56,179 bases of DNA from Cryptosporidium bovis (taxonomy: Eukaryota > Apicomplexa > Conoidasida > Eucoccidiorida > Cryptosporidiidae), in assembly GCA_009768925.2 (NCBI GenBank), contig VHIT02000026.1, positions 1 through 56,179 of the forward strand, written 5' to 3'. This document shows positions 31,178 through 40,457 of this stretch, one piece after another. Within the stretch, counting starts at the first letter, position 1; every line of letters begins with the position of its first letter. The notes under the pieces are model-generated. The model did not search any database. It was not told the DNA's origin and saw only the letters and a list, made by a program, of their open reading frames with translations. A program made the translations under genes and the position numbers.

Positions 31178-31933
31178 TCTCTCAATTTTTGCATTAATTA
31201 TTATTCTATATCAAATTTTTGACAAAGTTAAAAATAACTAAAAAAAAGTAGAATTCACTTTTAATTATTTATCGTTATCTCTAGAGATACAACAATAAAA
31301 TAAAGACCAATTTTAAACAATAAGTCGCCCTTCTTTTGTGAAAAAAATGCTATTCAGAAATAAATTATCAGCAACTATCAACTAAATTAAATTGTAAATA
31401 AGCTTTCCAGTCAAATTTTACATTAATCTTAGGACTAGTTTATTAAATAATAATATTGTTTTTTATTTTTCCAATATATAAAATATTAATAATTTTCTTG
31501 TAAACGATGCTACCGCCGAAACCTTTGAAAGTAATGGGGGAAGAAAGGCCCTTTACATGGAAAATGGCAATACAGAGCGGGAATTCAAATTATCACAGAG
31601 TACAAGGCAAAATTAAGCGTAATGTAACAGCGCCTTTTAAAAAAAGATTAGGGCAAAAATAAGGCGGTAAAATAATTGCAATTATTAAAGAAACGAAAGG
31701 TGTGGAATAATACAGCTAAATCAGCAGACATGTTGAATTTTGGAATAGTATTGTATTATTAAAAAAACCTGTTTAAATTTATATTTTAAGTCAAGTTGCA
31801 TAATGAAATTTTTTTGGAGGATTTTTTGATATACCCATATTCTTATTAATCAACAAGTTAATACATTTAAAAGAAAGTAATAGTTTGAATACGTTAGAAC
31901 AAATTAACGGTAATAATAAATCGGGAAGGTAAT
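31178..31933. other. Divergent intergenic region
   Basis: 756 bp between the small membrane protein and the large secreted protein. No credible gene. E2F-like CCGCCGAAAC at 31513-31522 and GCGCCTTTTAA near 31630 are the only GC-rich words. Confidence 0.45.
31513..31522. promoter_or_regulatory. E2F-like CCGCCGAAAC
   Basis: Reverse complement GTTTCGGCGG approximates the E2F site. It is 336 bp upstream of the small membrane protein ATG and 412 bp upstream of the secreted protein ATG. Weak evidence. Confidence 0.2.
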
Positions 31934-34900
31934 ATGATAAAAATTTTAGTATTATTATGTTTTATTTTGCCTTCTTTTTATTGTAGCGAGGCTAACAGAG
32001 ATGAAGTTTATATTAAATATTTAGAGTTATCGAATAGTTTTGAGTTTCATATTTCATCTTCTGATAGTAAATCTTCACAAGATGATGTAATTGATGATAA
32101 GATATGTATAAAGCTTTCAGAAAGAAAATCTGACTTAAAATTGAAAATTTCAGGTGTCCCTTTGGTTTATAATGGTGAAATAAATTTGTTATGTAATTGT
32201 ATAGAAATAAATAATGAAGGTGTCAAAGATTTACCAGGTAAACAACTGAGTGGTCTAAATTGTACTTCAACAAATTACTTATTAGATCCGTCACTTAATT
32301 TGGACAGTAATGAAAGCTCTGACTTGGATGAATATGAGAATGATGCAGAGTTAATTAAATCGTTTATAAGTGAAATTAGGGACACTAAATTGACATTAGA
32401 AATTTTATTGTCACTTGACAAGAGGATTGAAGAATTTTGCAGGGTGTCTTTATTGGGATTTAGAAATAAGTTAGTTGCCTTTCCAAAATTGGAAGCCGAA
32501 CACTATTCACTAATAAAAGTAGGAATGTTTCTTTGCGTATATTTTGGGAAGAAAAATAATTATTATTTCGAACATCCTTCACCAGTAACAGAAATACTAG
32601 AGGGCGATTTATTTGACACTGATTCAAACAGTGACATTAATTTTAACGTAAATGAATTTAGTGAAGGTAAACTTTTTAAATGGGATTATTCTGATGGTCA
32701 AAATGAGGCATCAAATATTCGCGATAATAATGATGAGGAATATTATAGTGAAATTGATAACCAGAATAGTAATGGTGGGGATAATAAAGTTAACATTAAT
32801 AAAAGTAATAAAGATTTATCCGCAAATTTAAACCCATTCTTAAGACTCACTTATATTTTTGATAAGCCGTATCCAAGATTATTTGTGCGTTCAAATGTTC
32901 CATATACAAAAGCAATTAATGGACTTGATAGGTCAATAAAAAGAAATTTCTATAGTGTTGCAGGTAAATGGCAGATTTCAAATACTCCTGGTTACACAAG
33001 AGTCAAGAGTGAAAATAGTATATTATCTTTGTTAGGTTCTAAATATAATTCAATTAATAAAGAAGCTTATGTTATTGGAAAATTGAAAAATATTCACAAT
33101 AAATGGAAAAATTTAACATTTAATTCAAGAGAAAAAGAGTTTTTAGGATGCCCAGTTGGGGATAGAAACAGCATGTTGGTATTTAGGAATTTTGAGATTT
33201 TTGATTCTACATACCACTCGTTTAAAATGTTTCCGATTAATATGAAATTTATGTCAATTATTAACTTAATGGCATCGAAATATCCAAAAAGTTACAAACA
33301 TAACAATTTTGAAAATCCATGTAATTATGGTGGAAATATTAGAAGTTGCTTGAAACTTATAAGAGAAAAAATAAGAGACAAAACACTAAATTATATTGTC
33401 GGTAACTTATTTGTGAATATGATATACGAATTATGGATTACATGGGGAAGCGACATTTGGTATTTAATTTCGGCATTTGATTTTGAAAAATTGTTTCAAG
33501 ATTATGGTTTTTCTTCAAATGTAGATTTGAATGTTTACAATGATATAGATCCAATAAATACTGTATTTACAAGACTTTTTAACATTGAGCCCTTAAAAGA
33601 TGACAATTCTCAGGATATTATATCTGTATTGATGCAAAATTTACGTAATAATGATATTGAAACAAGTTCAATAGAAAAAGATCTGTTCCAATTTGGAGTT
33701 TTTTCGGTTAATCCATTGCTATTTAAAAGCTTTTGGGCAAATTTTTCTAAGAATTATTGCAATGTTATTTCGGATTCCGCTTTTATTACATGGGTTGGTA
33801 ATAAGTTTACATTGAATAGGTCAGATACACAATTAATCGGTACTAATGTTGACGGAGATTATGATGTTGATTATAAATTTTATGATGATAATCAATTTGA
33901 TTTTGGAAATGAGGATGAAGAAAATTATAATTTAATGGATCACAGTATAGATTCAAAATCTACCAGTAAATATAATGAAAAAGATTGGTCTTGGTTACTG
34001 GAACCACTTCCAAACTACTTTGATTCAGTTGATCCAGGAATAGAAATAGAACACTACTACAAGCATGATATAGGTGAATACAATTTACCCGAATTCTATG
34101 AATACGATGAACTGGCAGAAATATATTCAAATAATAGTCCTGGAGACGAAAAACAAAATGCAATCAACAGAAAAATGTTTTTCAGAAGTAATTACTTTAG
34201 TAATGAAAATAAAAGAAAATGGGTATCATTTATAGTAAAAAATGTGCCATTTAGGGATTCTATTAAAAGACATCTTGAATTTAAATGTAATATTGGATCA
34301 TGGCCATATAAAGGTGGTTATACTTCTTGGATGGGACATTATATGTGCGAGGTAATAGCTATTTCTTATTTTTCATCAAATAAATTTGATTTTTCATCTT
34401 TTGAAAGTTATTATAAAGAAGACCCGACTTTCGTAAAAAAAGGTGGAAACTATTTTAAAAGACTATATAGACCTAGAATGATTGGTATTGAATTTGAAAC
34501 ATCTTATCCTCATAGATGTGGTATAGGCTATCTGGGTAATGAATCTAAGAAATCTTTAACTCATGTTAATGGATTTATTTTATTAAGGTTATCACTTGGA
34601 TTTTGTATTAAAAATGGATTTACTCTTCAATGGTTGAGTGACAATTCATTTAATATATATACTGGGGTGTTTTATAAATATTCACAAATATTAGAAACAG
34701 GCTTGACATATTATCAAAGAAATGGCTTTGAATTATCTGGATCTGTCGAACAAAGAGTATATTCAAATTATACCTGTTCAGGTGTATTATTAGTTGAAAA
34801 AGAAACAGATAATAGTGAATCAGCATTAAATTCATATGAATTTAATGATCAAACCGTTGGGTGTCAGATATCTGTTGATCCTATTGTAGTAACACACGGA

Positions 34901-35905
34901 ATTAAAACAGACGAGTTGGAGTTTATGAGAAGAAAACATATTGGACTTATGTACAATTACAAATTTGGTTGTGATGGTATGGAGTCGGAAAATAACGATG
35001 ATGGGAATAATTTTAATGGTATTACTAATCACTGTGTAAAATTTTATCCGTTATTAGAAAAAATTAAAACAAAAGATGATAAAGTTGTCTGCAGATTCGA
35101 ATTAGAGGAGAAGTGGAAAACGATTAATTCAAAGTTTCCTGATGTTTGTAAAATAGGAGCAAGGATAGGTGAATGTCATAAAACTATCAGAAAATCTCTT
35201 AAATGTAATCATGAAAATAAATTTAATTGTGAATTGGACAGTTTTATCATTGATACTTTTGTTAAACCTAAAAATGTTGAATTAATATCTAGTCACTTTA
35301 ATCAAATATCGTTATTACTAATGAAAGGTATAAACAATTATGCCAAAAACTGGAATGAAGAAAGTGTAAATGCAGTTAAGGACTTACTTTCAAAGTTATT
35401 ATCAAAAAATGATGTTGAGCTTATATATAATAAAGGTATTAATAGTATTATCAAAGATAGAATATCTATTTTCATGAATGAGTATAATAATTTAAAAGAA
35501 AACGAAATATTAAAAGAAATTAGTGAAATATTCTCTCATTCTGGTATACTTCTAGACGTTCATACATTACCTTTGTTTTGGAAACTTGTTTCATTTAGAA
35601 TAGAAGATATCCATATATTTGTTAATAAAAATTATTCATTTGAAAATAACATTAAAAGAAACGAATCATTGGTAAATAAAATATTTAGATCAAAATCAGA
35701 TAGGAATGGCTCATTTAAAAATAAGAAAATTGAGCGTGTAATATCTGTCGAAAATGATAATTTGACGAAGATATATGACTTTTCTTCTTCTATTCCGCAG
35801 TATTGTCCAATTGCAATAACATTTTATTGGATAGACAAGTATTTGTGGCAAATGTATAGATATCCAGGTTCGAAGTTGCAAGAAATTGCACCTATAGGTT
35901 CATGA
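31934..35905 (+). CDS. Large secreted protein, unknown family
   Basis: 1323 residues in one exon. Residues 1-17 (MIKILVLLCFILPSFYC) form a strong signal peptide. I see no later membrane span and no GPI-type hydrophobic C-terminus (it ends KLQEIAPIGS), so the product is probably soluble and secreted or lumenal. The chain holds many scattered cysteines, including CNCIEI, CNYGGNIRSC, CVKFYP and CKIGARIGECH, consistent with disulfides. Structured-looking blocks (about 300-540 and 760-1010, the latter with WMGHYMCEVIAISYFSS) are separated by acidic Asn/Ser/Asp-rich linkers near 85-130, 200-300 and 640-720. It does not match a family I know. A lineage-specific exported or organellar protein is the most likely reading. 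The start is the first ATG and fits the signal peptide exactly. Confidence 0.8.
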   Translation: MIKILVLLCFILPSFYCSEANRDEVYIKYLELSNSFEFHISSSDSKSSQDDVIDDKICIKLSERKSDLKLKISGVPLVYNGEINLLCNCIEINNEGVKDLPGKQLSGLNCTSTNYLLDPSLNLDSNESSDLDEYENDAELIKSFISEIRDTKLTLEILLSLDKRIEEFCRVSLLGFRNKLVAFPKLEAEHYSLIKVGMFLCVYFGKKNNYYFEHPSPVTEILEGDLFDTDSNSDINFNVNEFSEGKLFKWDYSDGQNEASNIRDNNDEEYYSEIDNQNSNGGDNKVNINKSNKDLSANLNPFLRLTYIFDKPYPRLFVRSNVPYTKAINGLDRSIKRNFYSVAGKWQISNTPGYTRVKSENSILSLLGSKYNSINKEAYVIGKLKNIHNKWKNLTFNSREKEFLGCPVGDRNSMLVFRNFEIFDSTYHSFKMFPINMKFMSIINLMASKYPKSYKHNNFENPCNYGGNIRSCLKLIREKIRDKTLNYIVGNLFVNMIYELWITWGSDIWYLISAFDFEKLFQDYGFSSNVDLNVYNDIDPINTVFTRLFNIEPLKDDNSQDIISVLMQNLRNNDIETSSIEKDLFQFGVFSVNPLLFKSFWANFSKNYCNVISDSAFITWVGNKFTLNRSDTQLIGTNVDGDYDVDYKFYDDNQFDFGNEDEENYNLMDHSIDSKSTSKYNEKDWSWLLEPLPNYFDSVDPGIEIEHYYKHDIGEYNLPEFYEYDELAEIYSNNSPGDEKQNAINRKMFFRSNYFSNENKRKWVSFIVKNVPFRDSIKRHLEFKCNIGSWPYKGGYTSWMGHYMCEVIAISYFSSNKFDFSSFESYYKEDPTFVKKGGNYFKRLYRPRMIGIEFETSYPHRCGIGYLGNESKKSLTHVNGFILLRLSLGFCIKNGFTLQWLSDNSFNIYTGVFYKYSQILETGLTYYQRNGFELSGSVEQRVYSNYTCSGVLLVEKETDNSESALNSYEFNDQTVGCQISVDPIVVTHGIKTDELEFMRRKHIGLMYNYKFGCDGMESENNDDGNNFNGITNHCVKFYPLLEKIKTKDDKVVCRFELEEKWKTINSKFPDVCKIGARIGECHKTIRKSLKCNHENKFNCELDSFIIDTFVKPKNVELISSHFNQISLLLMKGINNYAKNWNEESVNAVKDLLSKLLSKNDVELIYNKGINSIIKDRISIFMNEYNNLKENEILKEISEIFSHSGILLDVHTLPLFWKLVSFRIEDIHIFVNKNYSFENNIKRNESLVNKIFRSKSDRNGSFKNKKIERVISVENDNLTKIYDFSSSIPQYCPIAITFYWIDKYLWQMYRYPGSKLQEIAPIGS

Positions 35906-36412
35906 ATTATTATTTATTGCTACTGCTTTAAGAATTGTATGTATGTGTTTCACTATGTTAATTTTTAATGTTAATGTTAAGCTAAAATTCATTTTTTTGT
36001 GTAACAGCATGCCCAGTTGTTATAACGAGTATCGCATATTTGCCGCCTTTTTGTAGTTAAAGGGTTTTTGACTATTTGAGAAAAAGTTGTTTCTAAATAA
36101 ATGGATGTAGGAACATCGTTATCGGTTAAACAAATATTTAATAAAATTGTGTGTTACATTCCCTATGTTTAAAGAGCAATTTTCCATTGGTGGTTTTAGA
36201 TTAACTTTCTTTTTAGTAAAAAGTGATTAGAAAATAAGAGGGAAAAGTTAGTTTGGCGGTTGAATGAACATATGTATTGAAGGAAATAATGGAGGATTAA
36301 AACGAAGAAAAATCTTAGTAAAGGTGGAAAGAAAATTATTTCAAAAAGTTTTTACTTTTTTAATAGAACCAACAGTAATAAATATTAAAAAGTTACTCTT
36401 ATTTTAAGAAAG
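35906..36412. other. Intergenic upstream of SelT-like gene
   Basis: 507 bp, no gene. TTTGGCGG at 36252-36259, 154 bp before the next ATG, is the only notable site. Confidence 0.45.
36252..36259. promoter_or_regulatory. E2F-like TTTGGCGG
   Basis: Core E2F word 154 bp upstream of the SelT-like ATG in AT-rich DNA. Motif match only. Confidence 0.3.
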
Positions 36413-37036
36413 ATGAAAAAGATTTCTACAGTATTATCAGCAATAGTTGTTTCTATCGTTGCAATGGCAATAGGTCTTGTAAAATTCAATTTGGTGAATG
36501 TAAGTGAGAACAGTTTTTTGGATAAGTTATTGACACCACAAAACGAGATTCCAGACGATGTTGGCCCGAAAACAATGACTATTCAATATTGTGATACATG
36601 TGGTACGAGAAATTTGTATCAGCAAGTACAAAGTTACTTAGGTTCAAGAGTAACAGATCCAGATTTTCAACTAGTTCCAGTTAAATATAGGCCATCTCCA
36701 TTATACAGAGTCTTAAGTTATACAATAACAGCTTCTCAAGTAGGACTTGGTCTAAGTGCATTTATTTTTCCGTCTTTCCTTTCATCGCCTCCAGGTGAGA
36801 ATGGCCAACAGGGTGGTCCAAGAACTCATTTATTAATGTTAATATTTTTTGGAGGTAATGTATTAAGAGGTTTATTTACAAATTCGAATGCATTCGAGAT
36901 TTATTTAGGGAAGGATTTGGTTTATTCTGCTCTTCAAAATAGCAGTTCAGGATATCCCACTCCTCCTACTATTGAACAAGTAGTTAAAATACTAAATGAG
37001 CATGGAATAAGTGTATTAGAAACATTAACTGACTGA
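36413..37036 (+). CDS. SelT-like thioredoxin-fold protein with Cys instead of Sec
   Basis: 207 residues, close to selenoprotein T (about 195). Residues 5-24 form a signal or anchor helix. The redox motif is YCDTCGTRNLY with C60 and C63; SelT has CxxU at this place, so this is the cysteine form and needs no SECIS element. The rest follows SelT: YRPSPLYR (compare YxPxPIYR), two hydrophobic stretches (about 100-122 and 140-155), NAFEIYLGKDLVYSAL (compare GAFEITLND-PVWSKL) and PPTIEQVVKILNE at the C-terminus. SelT is an ER membrane-associated oxidoreductase of the Rdx family, linked to ER redox balance and glycosylation. An ER location is expected here. The family is confident; the substrate is unknown. 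Confidence 0.88.
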   Translation: MKKISTVLSAIVVSIVAMAIGLVKFNLVNVSENSFLDKLLTPQNEIPDDVGPKTMTIQYCDTCGTRNLYQQVQSYLGSRVTDPDFQLVPVKYRPSPLYRVLSYTITASQVGLGLSAFIFPSFLSSPPGENGQQGGPRTHLLMLIFFGGNVLRGLFTNSNAFEIYLGKDLVYSALQNSSSGYPTPPTIEQVVKILNEHGISVLETLTD

Positions 37037-37885
37037 ATTAATCAAATAATGAAACAAATCAAGGTATTGTAATTTAATAGAGTTTTCTAGATAAATTGCT
37101 ACGGCTTAATTATAGTATCTTTTCAATACTTTTCTTTTTATCATTTTAAATACTATATATTTTCAGAAGGAAACGTTTGAGTTATTGTTTTGCACATTGC
37201 ACAAACAAATACATTATTACATATTATTTTCTTTAGTTCACTGATTGTTAACACAAATGTTACTAGTTTCATTCCAGGATTGAGGAGACTAGCGCCAGGT
37301 ATTTAACAGAAACGAAATTTATGTATATTAGGCAGAATATAAGAAAAGCAACGGTAATTTTAATTTCTTTTTTCGAGAAAAACTTTCTGTTAAAGTGAGT
37401 TCACCATCTCGATTCATTTTAGTTTTACCTTGTAGCGGCATAAGAATGATATTTTCTTATTTTTTTCATTTATATTTATTGCAAAGTAAAATCATATTTT
37501 TACGAGGCATATGCATAAGTATATATACATTAACTGTGGGGAACGCCGGTATACCAGCATAAAGTATTTATATTCTGAAATAAATGAAATTAAATATAAA
37601 AGTGATGTTGGAATAAATACGATACAAATAAAAGAAAAATTATATTTAGAATATAGTGTGAATATTTATAAAGAAAAAGTACTAAATAAATACAAAAGTA
37701 TTTATGTTTGTATTATGTGCATATATACATTTTGAGAAAAAGTGGAATAGGTATAAATAACAGTATTGCCGATAGTAATAAGATATAAAGAGTGACTTAT
37801 AAGCGTTAAATAGGAACTCTAAATAAAGTCTGTTATTTCGAGAATAAAAGATCAATATAAATAATAAGTGTATTCAATAAATAAA
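37037..37885. other. Intergenic upstream of RPA2
   Basis: 849 bp. A 74-codon ATG frame at 37511-37735 is Tyr/Lys/Ile-rich and looks like AT-rich noise, so I do not call it. A TAGCGCCAG word near 37290 is E2F-like and about 600 bp upstream of RPA2. Otherwise AT-rich. Confidence 0.45.
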
Positions 37886-38896
37886 ATGTTTTTCAGCAGT
37901 GGTGGTTTTGGAGAATCACCGTTTTCCAGAAATGACGGAAATTCAAGTACGAGAAGTAACAGCATTTCAAAAGAGACCAGTTCATATAGCTATCTAAATT
38001 CAAATGATAATATAGAGAATAGGTGGAATAACAATATATTAACAACACCGTCTAGAAATTCATCATTTATGACAAGCAATGGTATTTTAAGTAGTAATAG
38101 CAGAAATGAGAATAATAATAGAATAAAAAGAATGTGTTTACCAGTAACAATATCGATGATAAAGAGAAATTTAGATACGAATCAAACTGCTTTTACAATA
38201 TTTGGTACGAGAATAAGTTCAGTAACATTAGTAGGTTGGATTGCACATAAAGAGATACTTGCATCTAGAATGATATTTAGAGTATCTGACGGTACAGGTG
38301 GTATAGATGCTAGGTACGATGTAGATTCTGAGCTAATGGGAGATGAGGTTACAACTTATTTAGAAGAGTTAAGAGAAGGTACACTAGTTAGATTGGTTGG
38401 GCAAGTTGTTCCTGGGAAAGGCGACATTTCATCATATTTAAGTTGCTATACAATCATGAAGATAGACTATGCTGAATACGCCTATTATCATCCAATAGAG
38501 GTTAATTATATAATAGGTCAATTAGGTGAATTAAATGATATATATCCTGATGTCAGCAATGAAGATTTTTCTGGGATTGTTAATTCAAAGGTTGACAATG
38601 ACGGTGTTTCTTTAACTGATAGTAAATCTGGTATTGATTTTAAATTACTTGAGAATATAGACGTTCCTGATGATATAACTGATATTATACAAAAGAACGT
38701 ATATAAGGCATTGGCATATGAATTGAATAATATCAAAGATGAAAAAAAAAGATTATATGGAGTGAATAAGAATACATTGATTGAGTCACTGAAACAACAC
38801 TATGAACCAAGTGTAGTTACTTCAGCGTTATTTGAATTGGAGTCAAAATATGCAGTTATATATGAAGCCATTGATGGCCACTATTGTGTATTGTAA
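37886..38896 (+). CDS. Replication protein A 32-kDa subunit (RPA2)
   Basis: 336 residues from the first ATG. The frame opens six codons earlier at GTG, which I do not take as the start. The N-terminus (MFFSSGGFGESPFS) is Gly/Ser/Phe-rich like the phosphorylated RPA2 tail, but an extra Asn/Ser stretch runs to about 80. The OB fold covers about 83-205: PVTISMIKRN, FTIFGTRISSVTLVGWI, FRVSDGTGGIDARY, LREGTLVRLVGQVVPGKGD, then HPIEVNYIIGQL. A winged-helix at about 290-336 (KNTLIESLKQHYEPSVVTSA) matches the RPA2 C-terminal protein-binding domain. RPA2 forms the single-strand DNA binding heterotrimer for replication and repair. Its presence in the same window as a SMARCAL1-like protein, an RPA partner in animals, is suggestive but they are not adjacent. 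Confidence 0.92.
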   Translation: MFFSSGGFGESPFSRNDGNSSTRSNSISKETSSYSYLNSNDNIENRWNNNILTTPSRNSSFMTSNGILSSNSRNENNNRIKRMCLPVTISMIKRNLDTNQTAFTIFGTRISSVTLVGWIAHKEILASRMIFRVSDGTGGIDARYDVDSELMGDEVTTYLEELREGTLVRLVGQVVPGKGDISSYLSCYTIMKIDYAEYAYYHPIEVNYIIGQLGELNDIYPDVSNEDFSGIVNSKVDNDGVSLTDSKSGIDFKLLENIDVPDDITDIIQKNVYKALAYELNNIKDEKKRLYGVNKNTLIESLKQHYEPSVVTSALFELESKYAVIYEAIDGHYCVL

Positions 38897-39195
38897 CCGT
38901 AGCACTTGAAATATAAAATTGCATTTTAATCCAATTATTTATAGGAATGATTGTAAAGAATGATCAATAAATTATTTAGTCATTGAATATTAAAGGGGAA
39001 AATATAAGTGCTAAATTATAATTAAATTTATTTAGAATTGCCGATTAAAAGTTAGGGTAGGACAAGAAGGTGAAAAGATGCGAATTATATAGATGAGATA
39101 AATTGATCAGCAAGTTAACAACAATTTTTATTAATTAGCTTTATGTTATAGTCTTGTTTGCACCAAGTAATATTTTATTCTTCACATTGAGACCA

Positions 39196-39685
39196 CTATA
39201 CCTTAAGTATTGATTTCTTTAGATATGAGCGTAAGTGTTTTAATGGATCCTCAACTTCAGGAGAAGTCAGTGATGAAATTGAATTAATAGGAACAAACAA
39301 GAACTTAATGTTTGAATTAAAATATCTTTTTTGACAAATTTTGCAATCTTTTAAAATTATCATTTTCAATTTTTTGTTATTAATTAATCTGTATTGAATT
39401 TTGTTTAGCATTACTTTTCGGTATTCCAATATACCTTTTACTGTAGTTCCATTGATTAGATTTATTTCAACCAATTTATAGTTTAGTGAATTTAGGAGTA
39501 ACTCGATTAAGTTGCAGTTGCTATAAGAGTTTATGAATTTAGAAATCAACAATTAAGCAAATATTTAGTACTTAGTATGCAGCTTACCTTTTCAAACAAT
39601 CTTTCCTTTCATTTTCTTTATTAATAAGTATTTCGGGAAAGTCGTATGTTAAGTCAAAAAGTGATTTGGCAATATTATTTTTCAT
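39196..39685 (-). CDS. Two-exon small protein, possible Sm-like fold
   Basis: Exon 1 is 39588-39685 (MKNNIAKSLFDLTYDFPEIL...), exon 2 is 39196-39520. A 67-bp intron with GTAAGC donor and TTATAG acceptor joins them in frame, giving 140 residues. Read without splicing, exon 2 lacks an ATG at its start, which supports the two-exon model. Residues of about 45-75 (NYKLVEINLINGTTVKGILE) resemble the Sm1 pattern (hydrophobic strand, NGxxxxG, strand), and KFLFVPINSISSL near 105-118 could be the Sm2 strand pair. If so it might be a divergent LSm or Gemin-like protein in RNA metabolism. The RGG/RGN Sm2 signature is absent, so this is only a fold-level suggestion. Convergent with RPA2. Confidence 0.6.
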
Positions 39686-40457
39686 TTACTTAATTTATTG
39701 TATCAATATTGAAACTACTTTATAGTATAACTATGAAATTTTATTTATAATATTTTATAAATAAAAAAGTAGTTACAAATGAACTTAATGTTTGTTGGTA
39801 TTTAATATTCGTAATATATTATTTTAAGTCGCTGAGATATAAACGATTCAACCATAAATCAGTTGTTTAGATACAAATAAACAACAATTATAACGAATAA
39901 AGAAGGATTTGTATACTAATCAGATATTTATACCTTTTTCCATTAATTTTATCCTTTAGTTGAATTACTACTGACTTATTTTTTATTGCTAAACACTTAT
40001 TAATATTTCTTGATAATAAAAATAGATATATTTAATTTTTAGATAACTGGACACTATTATTTTAGTTAAAAACACAGTTATATTTAAATATTAATTTTTT
40101 TTTGTTTTTTTTATCTTTGTACTATATAAATAGTAAAAAAATAATAGGTTAAGAAAAAAATTCGGGATGATATATTCAATAGAGTCAAATTTAATAGCAG
40201 GTTGTTTGTTTATTTATGGTGCTAGTTGATTGTTTTTTAATTATTATTCGTAATAATTAAAAAAAATGTGCAAGTAGCAAACAAAAATTAAAGAAAAAAC
40301 CCAATCATGACATTAATTTTTAAACACCGCCACTGATTTGACACAAAAAGCTTATTTTAAATATAATAGCATTAAATATAATTTTGTATTTCTTTTGAAA
40401 TATAAAATACCTGAAGAGATTGGAATATAGACACAAATTAGCTAAAACTGAATAAGA
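39686..40457. other. Divergent intergenic region
   Basis: 772 bp of AT-rich sequence with poly-A/T runs; CACCGCCACT near 40326 is the only GC-rich patch. No gene seen. Confidence 0.45.

Noticed and set aside
37511-37735. 74-codon ATG frame upstream of RPA2
   Set aside because: Tyr/Lys/Ile-rich composition expected from AT-rich non-coding DNA; no motif and no splice context.
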